This document shows positions 35,067 to 43,605 of a stretch of DNA of 64,000 nt, one piece after another. Position 1 is the stretch's first letter. Every line of letters begins with the position of its first letter. Made by a program: the position numbers and the translations under genes. The DNA comes from Rhodocyclaceae bacterium. Lineage in GTDB: Bacteria; Pseudomonadota; Gammaproteobacteria; Burkholderiales; Rhodocyclaceae. The notes beneath the pieces are model-generated. The model had not been told where the DNA came from. It saw only the letters and a program-made list of their open reading frames with translations, and did not search any database. The stretch lies in NCBI GenBank assembly GCA_028714035.1, contig JAQTNA010000005.1:1-64000 (forward strand). The letters run 5' to 3'.

Positions 35067-35517
35067 GTATCCGGCCAGTTCGCTCTGGACCATGGATACC
35101 CGGGACACCAACGACACCTTCGGCCTCGCGTTCCAGGAGGATCTGGGCAAGAACAAGCTGTCGGTGGAATATACCTACTCGGCCGGTCGGACGACGAATA
35201 CCTACAACTACGGCAGCACCGCCCTGGCGGCGCTGCCGGCCGGGACGGCTGCGGTCGAGACCGCTCTCGGCAACATGCTGCCGGACATGAAGACGACGCA
35301 GCAGACCCTGATGCTGAATCTTCTGGTGCCGATTGACAAGAAACTGTCCGCCCGTTTCATGTATCGCTACGAGGACATCAAGATCACCGACTGGCACTAT
35401 GACAGCATGCTGTACGGGATCGTGCAGGGGACCGACAGTGGCACCATCCTGCTGGACTCCGGTCCGCAGAACTACCACAATCACGTCATTGGCGCATATA
35501 TCCAGTACATGCTGTGA
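35067..35517 (+). pseudogene. C-terminal fragment of an MtrB/PioB-type outer-membrane porin
   Basis: About 150 residues with alternating beta-strand pattern: [54 protein letters not shown] and the terminal strand HVIGAYIQYML. The [11 protein letters not shown] pattern and the closing strand fit the decaheme-associated barrel family (MtrB/PioB) used in extracellular electron transfer. The first four-fifths of the gene are lost at the junction with the kinase fragment. Cytochrome genes follow directly. Confidence 0.7.
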
Positions 35518-35550
35518 TGGAGCCACACCTTGCCGGAGGGTCTGAAATTG

Positions 35551-36192
35551 ATGAAAGCTGAACGTAACCGTAGTCGCAAGACCGGGTTCGGTCGGGGTAG
35601 GGCAGCGATGGCCGCCGCTCTGATGCTGGGGGCGGTCGCCGTCCCTGCTCAGGCGGAGGACGCCAAGACCCTCGCCTCCACCGTCTGCATCGCCTGCCAT
35701 GGGGAGGACGGCAACAGCGTCGTTCCCATGTTCCCCAAGATCGCAGGCCTGCAGGAGGAATATATCGTCAAGCAATTGAAGGACTTCATGTCCGGCAAGC
35801 GCAAGAGCGATGTGATGGGGCCGGTAGTGGCCAATCTGAAGGCAGAAGATGTGGCGCCTTTGGCGGCTCACTACAGCAGCCTGAAGATGAAGGTGGGCGA
35901 GGCGGCGGACAAGAAGGCCGTCGAGGCCGGCAAACTGATGTACCAGGACGGTAACGAAACGAGTGGCGTGCCGGCCTGTCTCGGTTGCCACCAGCCCATG
36001 GGTGCCGGAAAGGATATCTATCCTCGCATCGCCGGGCAGCAAAGCGAGTATGTGCTCCAGCAGTTGAAGAACTTTGCAGCCGGAGACCGTTCCAACGATC
36101 CCAATCGCTGGATGCGCTCCACCGCCAAGCGCATGACCGAGGCGGAAATGCGAGCCGTGGCCGAATATCTGGCCGGCCTCGACGCAAAGTGA
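35551..36192 (+). CDS. Diheme cytochrome c4-like protein
   Basis: A 213-residue periplasmic electron carrier. The signal peptide ends near VAVPAQAED after a basic N-terminus. Heme sites CIACHGEDGN (about 48) and CLGCHQPMG (about 142) lie in two similar cytochrome c lobes, each with a later Met ligand candidate. It directly follows the broken MtrB-like gene and precedes another diheme protein by 28 bases, so it was probably part of an electron-transfer operon. A TTG at 35530 is an alternative start; ATG 35551 is preferred. Confidence 0.85.
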   Translation: MKAERNRSRKTGFGRGRAAMAAALMLGAVAVPAQAEDAKTLASTVCIACHGEDGNSVVPMFPKIAGLQEEYIVKQLKDFMSGKRKSDVMGPVVANLKAEDVAPLAAHYSSLKMKVGEAADKKAVEAGKLMYQDGNETSGVPACLGCHQPMGAGKDIYPRIAGQQSEYVLQQLKNFAAGDRSNDPNRWMRSTAKRMTEAEMRAVAEYLAGLDAK

Positions 36193-36220
36193 CATACCGG
36201 GAAATCAGGAGAAAATACTC

Positions 36221-36886
36221 GTGAACAAGACTCTGACAACGATCATCCTGGTGGCCGTCGCGTCCCTGGCTCCCCTGGCGGCTTCGGCCCAGACTCCGGT
36301 CTGGAATGACATCAAGGGGGAGGAGAAGATCGCGCTGGAGACCAAGGGCGACGTGGGGCGCGGGGCGGTTGGCTTTGAGGCGTGCCAGGGCTGTCACCGG
36401 AAGGACGCGTCGGGCCGCGTCAGCGGTGCCTACCCCCGACTTTCCGGCCAGCATGCCACGGTGGTGATCAAGCAGATTGCCGACATCCGCGCCGGGCGAC
36501 GCATCAACCCGAAGATGGAGCCCTACAGCGACGACCACGCGCTCACGCCTTACCAGATCGCCGACATCGCCGCCTATCTCCAGTCCCTGCCCATCTCGGC
36601 GGACAATGGCAAGGGGCCGGGTACCGCGGGCGCGGCAGGAAAACAGCTCTATGACAAGGACTGTGCCACCTGCCATGGTGATGCAGGCGAAGGCAACGCG
36701 GCGAAGTTCTATCCCATGGTGGCGGCCCAGCATTACCACTATCTGCTGCGGGAACTGTTCTACATTCGGGATGCTCGCCGCGCCAACGCCAATCCCATGA
36801 TGGTCAAGGTGATCAAGTCCTACGGTGACGCGGACCTGGAAGCCCTGGCCGACTACATGGCCCAGTTGCCGCCGCCCCGGAAGTAA
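36221..36886 (+). CDS. Diheme cytochrome c
   Basis: A 221-residue periplasmic protein with signal peptide MNKTLTTIILVAVASLAPLAASA from a GTG start preceded by AGGAGA. Heme sites are CQGCHRKDASG (about 53) and CATCHGDAGEG (about 145), again the two-lobe c4-like layout. It is co-transcribed with the upstream diheme gene. Its partner could be the lost MtrB-type conduit or a terminal oxidase. Confidence 0.85.
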   Translation: MNKTLTTIILVAVASLAPLAASAQTPVWNDIKGEEKIALETKGDVGRGAVGFEACQGCHRKDASGRVSGAYPRLSGQHATVVIKQIADIRAGRRINPKMEPYSDDHALTPYQIADIAAYLQSLPISADNGKGPGTAGAAGKQLYDKDCATCHGDAGEGNAAKFYPMVAAQHYHYLLRELFYIRDARRANANPMMVKVIKSYGDADLEALADYMAQLPPPRK

Positions 36887-37031
36887 GCGGATTTCGGCTC
36901 GCGGCACAAACGCCCCGTCCCGGGCGTTTGTGCTGTCCGGCATCCAGGGTGCGGGTGGCCCGCCGGGCGACTCGTTAAGTTTGCCTTATCCGTGAAGGGT
37001 ATCCTGGCGGCCTCATTTCACGAGGACTCCC

Positions 37032-37514
37032 ATGAGCCCCTTGCGTCCTGTCCGTCCGCCATTCCGCTTGGGGACGATCCTGCGCGGTATTTCCTTCCTG
37101 CGCGCCGTGCTGCCTGCCGCGCTGGCTGTCGCGGCCGACGACAACTGGCAGCAGCGCGAGGACAATGCCGCGTGGCGCGCCGAATGCAGTGCCTGCCACC
37201 TGGCGTTTCCGCCCGGCCTGTTGTCGCCGGACGACTGGGCGGTCATCATGTCCGAGCTGGACAAGCATTTCGGTGCCAACGCCAGCCTGGAAGAGCGCGT
37301 TCGAAAGGACATCTCCGCCTACCTCGTGCGCAACGGCAATCGGAACCGCAGTTTCGGCAACACGGAAGAGACCCCGCGTATCACCGGCACCGAATGGTTT
37401 TTCCGCAGCCACAAGAGCGCGATTCGCCTCTGGCAGAAGGGCCGTGTGAAGAGCCTGGTGGACTGCGCGGTCTGCCACAAGGGGCCGGACATCGAGCGGA
37501 TGAGCGGAAAATAG
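37032..37514 (+). CDS. DHC-type diheme cytochrome c
   Basis: A 160-residue protein of the diheme cytochrome c (DHC) family. A signal-like segment ends near ALAVAADD; heme sites are CSACHLAFPPGLL (about 54) and CAVCHKGPDIERM (about 149). The pattern of CSACH followed by L-A-F-P-P and a late TEWFFRSHKSA is typical. In Rhodobacter sphaeroides DHC works with SHP and a b-type cytochrome; here the b561 and SHP genes are convergent on the other strand immediately downstream. Confidence 0.85.
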   Translation: MSPLRPVRPPFRLGTILRGISFLRAVLPAALAVAADDNWQQREDNAAWRAECSACHLAFPPGLLSPDDWAVIMSELDKHFGANASLEERVRKDISAYLVRNGNRNRSFGNTEETPRITGTEWFFRSHKSAIRLWQKGRVKSLVDCAVCHKGPDIERMSGK

Positions 37515-37582
37515 TGCGGCCGGGAAGGATGGCGCGGGATCAGGTGCCATTTTGCCGGCCCTGCCCGCTGCCACCCTTCCGG

Positions 37583-38191
37583 TCAGAGGTAGCGTGAATA
37601 CCAGATGGCGGCCGTGGCCACGGCGGCGAGCACGATGGCCCAGCCCCAGCGAACGCCTGTGATGGCCTCGTCGGGCGCACCCAGTTTGCGACCGGTCACC
37701 ATGGCGCGCGCCAGATTTTCCCCATGGAGCAAGCTGCCTACGACGACCCCGGCCAGGTGTAGCCCGACGATCACCAGCATGAGTTCCGCCGCCAGTTCGT
37801 GCACCTCCTCCAGGAAATGTCCGCCGACTTCGTTGTAGAGCACCCACCCCGACAGGGCGACGGCCAGCGTCAAGCCCAGCAGCAGGAAGATGGCGTAGCT
37901 GCCCGCGGGATTGTGTCCGGTGAAGTGCGGGGGATTCCGGCGCAGGAGCCCCTTGATGTAGGCGAACGCGGCGCCGGGTCCGAAGGCAAAATTGCCGAAG
38001 CGCGCATGACGACTGCCTATCACGCCCCACAGCAGGCGAAACAGGACGACGGCTGCCATCAGGGCTCCGGCGGCGACATGCACGTTCTTCCAGGCTTCGC
38101 CCTCGGAAGTCAGCCACGCGACGGCAAAAGCGCCCGCCAGAAGCCAGTGGCCCAGGCGGGTCGGTAGATCCCAAACCAATATGCGATTCAT
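37583..38191 (-). CDS. Cytochrome b561-type membrane protein
   Basis: A 202-residue protein with four to five membrane helices. His pairs for two b hemes are visible in PTRLGHWLLAGAFAVAWLTS, KNVHVAAGALMAAVV and late HELAAELMLVIVGLHLAGVV; the FRLLWGVIGSRHARF segment is the family hallmark. It probably hands quinol electrons to DHC and SHP. SHP lies 72 bases upstream on the same strand and is likely in the same operon. Confidence 0.9.
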   Translation of the reverse strand: MNRILVWDLPTRLGHWLLAGAFAVAWLTSEGEAWKNVHVAAGALMAAVVLFRLLWGVIGSRHARFGNFAFGPGAAFAYIKGLLRRNPPHFTGHNPAGSYAIFLLLGLTLAVALSGWVLYNEVGGHFLEEVHELAAELMLVIVGLHLAGVVVGSLLHGENLARAMVTGRKLGAPDEAITGVRWGWAIVLAAVATAAIWYSRYL

Positions 38192-38263
38192 GTTGATCCT
38201 TGCGATGGGGTGAAGTGGCTCCGGCAGCGGATGTTATTCGAGGGTTGCCTGCCGGCGTTCCGG

Positions 38264-38671
38264 TCAGGCGCCGGACTTCGTCAGCAGAAAGCGCAGCAGA
38301 TCGGCCTTTTCGCCCGCCGTGCAGTCCCGCCCGACGACTTCCTTGCAGTTGCGGTGGAACCATTTCTCGGTCTTTGCCGGTTCGGTGAAGCGCTTCGAGC
38401 CGGCAATGGGCGCGATGGGCTCGATGCGCTTGTTGGTGATGACATGCTTGCCGGCGGCGACTGGCTCATCGGTATGGCAGGTCGAGCAACTGGGCATCTT
38501 GTCCGAGGTGCTGCGCCGTTCGACATAAAACTGCCGCCCCCGCTCGGCGGACGGGGCAAAGCCGGGCTGTGCCTTGGCCGCCTCGGTGACATAGCCATTC
38601 AACAGTTGCGCCGGCGTTTCGGCCAGGGCCGGCAGGGCAACGGTCAGGGAAAGCAATACGATTCGCTTCAT
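38264..38671 (-). CDS. SHP-type monoheme cytochrome c (DUF1924)
   Basis: A 135-residue periplasmic heme protein resembling sphaeroides heme protein. The signal peptide is MKRIVLLSLTVALPALA, the heme site is CSTCHTDEP (about 62), and the family segment EKWFHRNCKEVVGRDCTAGE with two more cysteines follows. SHP binds oxygen and NO through a displaceable Asn ligand. It is encoded with b561 and DHC as in Rhodobacter. Confidence 0.88.
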   Translation of the reverse strand: MKRIVLLSLTVALPALAETPAQLLNGYVTEAAKAQPGFAPSAERGRQFYVERRSTSDKMPSCSTCHTDEPVAAGKHVITNKRIEPIAPIAGSKRFTEPAKTEKWFHRNCKEVVGRDCTAGEKADLLRFLLTKSGA

Positions 38672-38755
38672 TGGGTTTCTCCGCGCACGAAATTGTTAAT
38701 TGGCATGGTCCCCCATGCGGCGGGTGACCAAACGTGAGCGGAATGTTAGCAGTGG

Positions 38756-38778
38756 GCTCTTAAAGGAAACTTAAGAGC
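38756..38778. promoter_or_regulatory. Palindromic hairpin upstream of the SHP operon
   Basis: GCTCTTAA (38756-38763) and TTAAGAGC (38771-38778) form a perfect 8-bp inverted repeat with a 7-base loop. It lies 85 bases upstream of the SHP start, in the gap before the stop of the GGDEF gene. It may be an operator for the SHP/b561 operon; the binding protein is unknown. Confidence 0.4.
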
Positions 38779-38832
38779 TCCGACTGGAAGTGGCCAGAGA
38801 AGGGCGAGAACGCCGGGGGCGGAAAGCCCCGA

Positions 38833-39894
38833 CTAGAAAAGCTCCACGTCGGAGTGCATTTCCTTCTTGGTCAGCAGGCCGGCCTCCACCAGATCCTCAT
38901 AGCTATGAACCTGGTTGCGGCCGTGCTCCTTGGCATAGTAGAGGGCATCGTCCGCCTGGCCCAGCACGGTGGCGGGGGTATCGTACAGGTTGATGCGCGA
39001 GAAGCCGACGGAGACGGTGATGTGCCCCACGTCACCGGGGAATTCGTGGTTTTCGATGTTCTGGCGGAAGCGGTTCACGGACTTGCGCGCGCCCTCGATG
39101 TTTACGTTGCGCAGCAGCACGACGAATTCCTCGCCGCCGAAACGGAACAGGCGGTCCTGCTGGCGGAAGGAGTTGCGCATCAGGTTGGCCACGAGGATCA
39201 GCACCTCGTCTCCGAAGAGGTGGCCGAAACGGTCGTTGATGCGTTTGAAGTGGTCAATGTCCACCACGCAAAGCCAGTGGTCCCTGGCCAATCCCGCCCG
39301 ACGTTCCGGACTCTGGTTGGTTTCCGTCCCGGAGTCCACGGTCAGGCTCATCAGCAGGCGGGCCAGGGAATATTCAAAGGTCTTGCGGTTCGACAGACCC
39401 GTCAGCGTGTCCTTCTGGCTGTCTTCCAGCAGGCTCAGGTAGTTGCGGTACAAGGCCAGCATGCCCGCCACCATCTCGGATTGCTGGGGTGTCATCGGTT
39501 CCAGGCTTTCGATCTTGAAACAAGCGACAGGCATGTCGCTGAGGAAGACCGGCAGCCAGTAGCGATATATGCCGTTCTCGTCCTGGGCTTCCTCTATCGG
39601 TTGCTGGCATTCCAGGCTCTTGACCAGGGCCGGGTAGCCTGCCACCGGTACGAAGTCGTCATCGGTGAGATCGGGTTGAAACTGAACTCCCTGGCCGTCA
39701 TTCCAGGCGATGGTGGCCGCGAGGAAACCCTCGTTGCGCGGCACCAGGGTGATCAGACTGATGCCGTCGACCTTGATCAGTTCCGCCAGGGAAGCGACCA
39801 TGCTGCGGTCCAAAAGGGCCGTATCCCGATGCTGGGTTATGGCCTCCACGTGTTCCAGGATTTTCGAGGGCATCGCCATTCTATTGGGCTGCAT
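38833..39894 (-). CDS. Diguanylate cyclase with N-terminal GAF-like domain
   Basis: 353 residues. A GAF-like sensor (about 10-165) precedes a GGDEF domain that begins DSQKDTLTGLSNRKTFEYS (about 168). The active site is RFGGEEF (about 272), and five residues earlier is an intact inhibitory site RQQD, so the enzyme should make cyclic di-GMP with product feedback. VVDIDHFKRINDRFGH shows the metal Asp. It has no membrane segment. Confidence 0.92.
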   Translation of the reverse strand: MQPNRMAMPSKILEHVEAITQHRDTALLDRSMVASLAELIKVDGISLITLVPRNEGFLAATIAWNDGQGVQFQPDLTDDDFVPVAGYPALVKSLECQQPIEEAQDENGIYRYWLPVFLSDMPVACFKIESLEPMTPQQSEMVAGMLALYRNYLSLLEDSQKDTLTGLSNRKTFEYSLARLLMSLTVDSGTETNQSPERRAGLARDHWLCVVDIDHFKRINDRFGHLFGDEVLILVANLMRNSFRQQDRLFRFGGEEFVVLLRNVNIEGARKSVNRFRQNIENHEFPGDVGHITVSVGFSRINLYDTPATVLGQADDALYYAKEHGRNQVHSYEDLVEAGLLTKKEMHSDVELF

Positions 39895-40064
39895 GCTGTC
39901 CCTATGCAGAAAGTGTTACTCGGTGTCGCATCTTACGTCTGTCGGAGCGTTAACTTTAGCTTTTTTGAGTGCATGAGGCGACAGGCGGACATTCGGTGCA
40001 GGAAGTGGAGAGTCCTGCCGGTTTCACGTAAGCTTCTCCCTCCATCGAAAGTCATCCCCCAACC

Positions 40065-41369
40065 ATGAACAAGCTTTTGAGAGCCCCCGAATTGCTCGCT
40101 CCGGCCGGCTCGCTGGCCATGTTGCGCACCGCCCTGGACTTCGGCGCGGATGCGGTTTACGCCGGCCAGCCCCGCTACAGTCTGCGTGCCCGGAACAACG
40201 AGTTCGGCGATCTGAATGCCCTGGAGGAAGGCCTCGCCGAGGTCCGTCGCCGGGGCGCCAGGCTCTATCTGGTGAGCAACATCTATCCCCATAATGCCAA
40301 GGTGCGCACCTATCTCTCGGACATGGCGCCGGTCATGGAGCTGCATCCGGACGCCCTCATCATGGCCGACCCCGGCCTCATGGCCATGGTGCGGGAGCGC
40401 TGGCCCGACATGCCGATCCATCTTTCCGTGCAATCCAACACGGTAAATTATGCCGCCGTGCGTTTCTGGCGGCAGATGGGCGTGAGCCGGGTCATCCTGT
40501 CCCGCGAGTTGTCCCTGAACGAGATCGCGGAGATCCGGCAGGAGTGCCCGGACACGGAACTGGAGGTGTTCGTCCATGGCGCCCTGTGCATCGCCTATTC
40601 GGGGCGCTGCCTCCTCTCGGGCTATTTCAACCACCGGGATGCCAATCAGGGCACCTGCACCAATTCCTGCCGCTGGGATTACCGGATGCACGAGACGGCG
40701 CCGACGCCGGAGGGGGGCGTGACCCTGGCCAATCCGGCCTCCCGCACCTGGCTGATGGAGGAGAAGCAGCGGGCGGGGGAGTTCATGCCCGTGGAGGAGG
40801 ACGAGCACGGCACCTATGTGCTCAACTCGAAGGATCTGCGCGCCATCGAGCATGTGCGGCGCCTGGTGGAGATAGGCGTGGATTCGCTCAAGATCGAGGG
40901 GCGCACCAAGTCGCCCTATTACGTGGCGCGCGTCTGCCAGACCTACCGCCAGAGTATGGGTGATGCGCTTGCCGGAAGGCCGCTTGATCCGCGCCTCCTG
41001 GAAGAACTGGAAGGCCTCTCGAATCGTGGCTACACGGAAGGTTTCTTCCGGCGCAACCGGGATGGTGTCGCCGCCGAGGATGCGGTCTTGCAAAACTATG
41101 AGCGCGGCAGTTCCGAGTCGTCCCGCAGCCTCTACGTGGGGGACGTAGTGGCCTGGCGCGAGGGTCTGGCCGAGGTGGTGGTGAAGAACCGCTTTTCCGT
41201 GGGTGACCGCCTGGAGGTCATTCACCCCTCCGGCAACCGCGAGATCGTGCTGGAAGCCCTGTTCAACCTGGAAGGCCAGCCGGTGTCGGTCGCCTCCGGC
41301 AGCGGCCATCGGGTGCGCTTCCCTCTGCCCGAAGGCTGCACCGGCGCCTTCCTGGCCAGATTCCTGTAG
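40065..41369 (+). CDS. trhP: Peptidase U32-family tRNA hydroxylation protein TrhP (YegQ)
   Basis: 434 residues. The start LRAPELLAPAGSLAMLRTAL and the signature EVFVHGALCIAYSGRCLLSG are diagnostic of the U32 group; two further cysteines in GTCTNSCRWDY complete a probable iron-sulphur site. TrhP makes 5-hydroxyuridine at the wobble position of some tRNAs using prephenate. The C-terminal beta-barrel (about 350-434) is the usual U32 tail. YegQ is the older name. Confidence 0.92.
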   Translation: MNKLLRAPELLAPAGSLAMLRTALDFGADAVYAGQPRYSLRARNNEFGDLNALEEGLAEVRRRGARLYLVSNIYPHNAKVRTYLSDMAPVMELHPDALIMADPGLMAMVRERWPDMPIHLSVQSNTVNYAAVRFWRQMGVSRVILSRELSLNEIAEIRQECPDTELEVFVHGALCIAYSGRCLLSGYFNHRDANQGTCTNSCRWDYRMHETAPTPEGGVTLANPASRTWLMEEKQRAGEFMPVEEDEHGTYVLNSKDLRAIEHVRRLVEIGVDSLKIEGRTKSPYYVARVCQTYRQSMGDALAGRPLDPRLLEELEGLSNRGYTEGFFRRNRDGVAAEDAVLQNYERGSSESSRSLYVGDVVAWREGLAEVVVKNRFSVGDRLEVIHPSGNREIVLEALFNLEGQPVSVASGSGHRVRFPLPEGCTGAFLARFL

Positions 41370-41381
41370 GGAAGGCGTGCG

Positions 41382-41428
41382 GTGGGGCGGGATTCATCCC
41401 GCCATTGGCCGGCTGGAGCTGGCCCCAC
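41382..41428 (+). terminator. Palindromic repeat, probable terminator between trhP and the MFS gene
   Basis: GTGGGG and CCCCAC enclose the perfect hairpin GGCGGGAT-TC-ATCCCGCC (41386-41403) and a second short stem. There is no T-run. It lies between two convergent genes and resembles the palindrome at 18576. Confidence 0.5.
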
Positions 41429-41452
41429 TCTAGGCGTGCCCCCCCTATGTTT

Positions 41453-42670
41453 CTACGCGCCCGCCGATTTCCCCACTCTCAGGGCCGTCAGCACCGCCAC
41501 GCCCTGTAGCAGGGCGATGCCCAACAGCACGCTGCCGAACTGCCCCCGGTCCATGAAACCGCCGAAGATCAGCGGTGCCACCGCCAGACCCGTGTCCAGC
41601 CCCGAATAGACGAAACCGTAAATGCGACCGTAGGCGGCCTGGCCGAAACGGGAGGTGGCGGCGCGGCGTACCAGCAGATCCCGGGAAGGGCCGGCGGTGC
41701 CGGAGAAAAAGCCTATGCCCACCATGACGGGCAGGATGGCCCAGGCCGGCAGCACGCCCATGGCGAGTACGGAGGCGCAGGCGGCGGCGGACAGCAAGGC
41801 GACGGCGATGATCCGGTCCTGACTGCGGTGTTTCGCCAGGAAGCCGCCCACCAGGATGCCCGCCGCGCTGCCCAGCATGTAGGAAGACAGGATGGCCGCC
41901 GCGACGCCGCGGGACAGGCCGTAGAGCGATTCCAGGATGGGGCTGGAGAAGTTCTGGATGCCGCCGAAGGCTGCCGTGAGGAAGAAAAAGAAGGCGAAGC
42001 ACATCCACACCGCGCCCACCTTGAGGAAATCGAAGGTGCCGTGCCTGGTCTCGCCCTGGGCGGGCGCCAGGGATTCACCCTCCAGCCAATCCCGGTTCAT
42101 GAGAAAGAGTCCGATCATGGGCAGGGCCAGGAGACCCGCGCAGAGTCCGGCCACCCGCCAGCCCGCCAGCGCGGTAAGACCGGTGAGGAACACGGGGGCC
42201 AGCGCCCAGCCCAGGTTGCCGGACAGGCCATGCACCGAGAAGGCGTGGCCCAGGCGGGCATGGGAGACGCGCCGGTTGAGCAGGGTGTAGTCCGCCGGAT
42301 GGAAGACGCTGTTGCCCAGGCCCGCCAGGGCCGCCACCGCCAGCAGTCCGCCATAGCTCGTGGCCAGGGAAAGCCCGACGCCCGCCAGCAGGAAGCAGCC
42401 CATGCCCGCCGCCAGCACCCGCACCGGCCCGAACCGGTCCACCAGGATGCCCGCCAGGGCCTGGCCCACCCCGGACACCACGAAGAACACCGTCATGGTG
42501 GCGCCGACCCGGGTGAAGTCCAGATGGAAATCCGCCATCAGCCAGGGAAAGAGCGGCGGCAAGAGCAGGTGATAGAAGTGGGAAATGCCGTGGGCCACCC
42601 CCACCAGTCCGATGATGCTGCCGTCCCGTCCGGGGGCCTGCGGCTGTGGCTGGGCAAGTTCTGCGCTCAT
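41453..42670 (-). CDS. Major facilitator superfamily transporter
   Basis: A 405-residue protein with 12 predicted membrane segments. The loop 2-3 region has LVDRFGPVRVLAAGMG, the MFS motif A equivalent; SHARLGHAFSVHGLSGNLGW marks helix 4-5. The sequence is nearest in feel to fosmidomycin/oxalate-type exporters, but the substrate cannot be read from it. It is a single gene. Confidence 0.85.
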   Translation of the reverse strand: MSAELAQPQPQAPGRDGSIIGLVGVAHGISHFYHLLLPPLFPWLMADFHLDFTRVGATMTVFFVVSGVGQALAGILVDRFGPVRVLAAGMGCFLLAGVGLSLATSYGGLLAVAALAGLGNSVFHPADYTLLNRRVSHARLGHAFSVHGLSGNLGWALAPVFLTGLTALAGWRVAGLCAGLLALPMIGLFLMNRDWLEGESLAPAQGETRHGTFDFLKVGAVWMCFAFFFFLTAAFGGIQNFSSPILESLYGLSRGVAAAILSSYMLGSAAGILVGGFLAKHRSQDRIIAVALLSAAACASVLAMGVLPAWAILPVMVGIGFFSGTAGPSRDLLVRRAATSRFGQAAYGRIYGFVYSGLDTGLAVAPLIFGGFMDRGQFGSVLLGIALLQGVAVLTALRVGKSAGA

Positions 42671-42806
42671 GGGATGGTCGACGGTCTTTGGGAAACCAGG
42701 AGTGTATCCCGGAGGAGCGCGGCGAGTCCGGGTTCGGATGGGGCGCGTGTGGGCCGCATGGTGCGTTCTGCTTCATCCAGGCGCTCCGTATTCTGCTAAA
42801 GTAGGT

Positions 42807-42823
42807 GTTCAACGGCGTTGAAC
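42807..42823 (+). promoter_or_regulatory. vapBC operator
   Basis: A perfect palindrome GTTCAAC-GGC-GTTGAAC lies 11-27 bases upstream of the antitoxin start codon, where the VapB-VapC complex would autoregulate. The binding is inferred. Confidence 0.65.
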
Positions 42824-42833
42824 GGAGTGTGCC

Positions 42834-43094
42834 ATGTCTTGCGTAATTATTTCCAACAAGGGTCAGGTGGTCATTCCGGCCGAGCTACGCCGGCAAATGG
42901 GGATGCTGCCCGGCAGCCTGGTGGAGGTGTCGGCAGCCAATGGCAAGATCGAGATCGAGTTGAAGCATCCGGCGGGAAGCTCCAGCCACGATGCCGGCTT
43001 TGGCATGTTGAAGTATTCCGGGCCGCCACGGCGCTTGAGTGAATTTGACGTGTCCGAACTCATGGCCCGTGAACGGGAGGAGGGCGGTTCATGA
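42834..43094 (+). CDS. vapB: AbrB/MazE-type antitoxin (VapB)
   Basis: An 86-residue antitoxin. The N-terminal swapped-hairpin DNA-binding domain reads IISNKGQVVIPAELRRQMGM followed by GSLVEV. The C-terminal half (RRLSEFDVSELMAREREE) is the toxin-binding tail. Its last four bases overlap the toxin start (ATGA). Confidence 0.92.
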   Translation: MSCVIISNKGQVVIPAELRRQMGMLPGSLVEVSAANGKIEIELKHPAGSSSHDAGFGMLKYSGPPRRLSEFDVSELMAREREEGGS

Positions 43095-43507
43095 TCGCGG
43101 TGGATACCAACATCCTCGCACGCTACTACGTGGATGATCCGGCGGACCCGGAAGGCGCGCGCCAGCGTCCCGTCGCGGAACGGCTCATGCGCGAGAGCCC
43201 CGCTATCTTCGTCCCCGTGACCGTGGTGCTGGAACTCGCCTGGGTGCTGCGGGCCTTCTATGCCTTCGGTCCCGAGGACTGCGCCCGCGTCATGGAACAC
43301 CTGGCCGGCCTGCCCAATGTCGCGGTGGAGGACTGGGCCATGGTGCTGGAAGCCGCGCGTCTTCACCGCGCCGGCCTGGATTTCGCCGACGCCCTGCATC
43401 TGACCCGGAGCAGCCGCTGCGAGCGCCTCTGTACCTTCGACGACAAGAAGTTCGCCCGCCGCGCGCAGAAGCTGGTTGCGCTGCCGAGGGTGGAAGTGGC
43501 GGGGTAA
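43091..43507 (+). CDS. vapC: PIN-domain ribonuclease toxin (VapC)
   Basis: A 138-residue toxin with the PIN acidic residues: Asp in MIAVDTNILARYYVDD, Glu in VTVVLELAWVL, Asp in LDFADALHLTRS and Asp in LCTFDDKKFAR. VapC enzymes cleave tRNA or rRNA. Translation is coupled to vapB. Confidence 0.92.
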   Translation: MIAVDTNILARYYVDDPADPEGARQRPVAERLMRESPAIFVPVTVVLELAWVLRAFYAFGPEDCARVMEHLAGLPNVAVEDWAMVLEAARLHRAGLDFADALHLTRSSRCERLCTFDDKKFARRAQKLVALPRVEVAG

Positions 43508-43536
43508 AGGTGTAGTTGAAAATTGCTTGTAGAGTG

Positions 43537-43595
43537 AAAAGGGGCGTCCCGGAAAACCGGGGCACCCCTTTTCGAGGGGCCGGCTTCAGCCGGCC
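43537..43595. terminator. Bidirectional terminator between vapC and aceB
   Basis: AAAAGGGG (43537-43544) pairs with CCCCTTTT (43565-43572), enclosing CCCGG-AAAA-CCGGG. A second hairpin, GGCCGGCT-TC-AGCCGGCC (43578-43595), lies directly behind the aceB stop. Together they separate the convergent genes. Confidence 0.75.
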
Positions 43596-43605
43596 ATCGG
43601 CCAAA

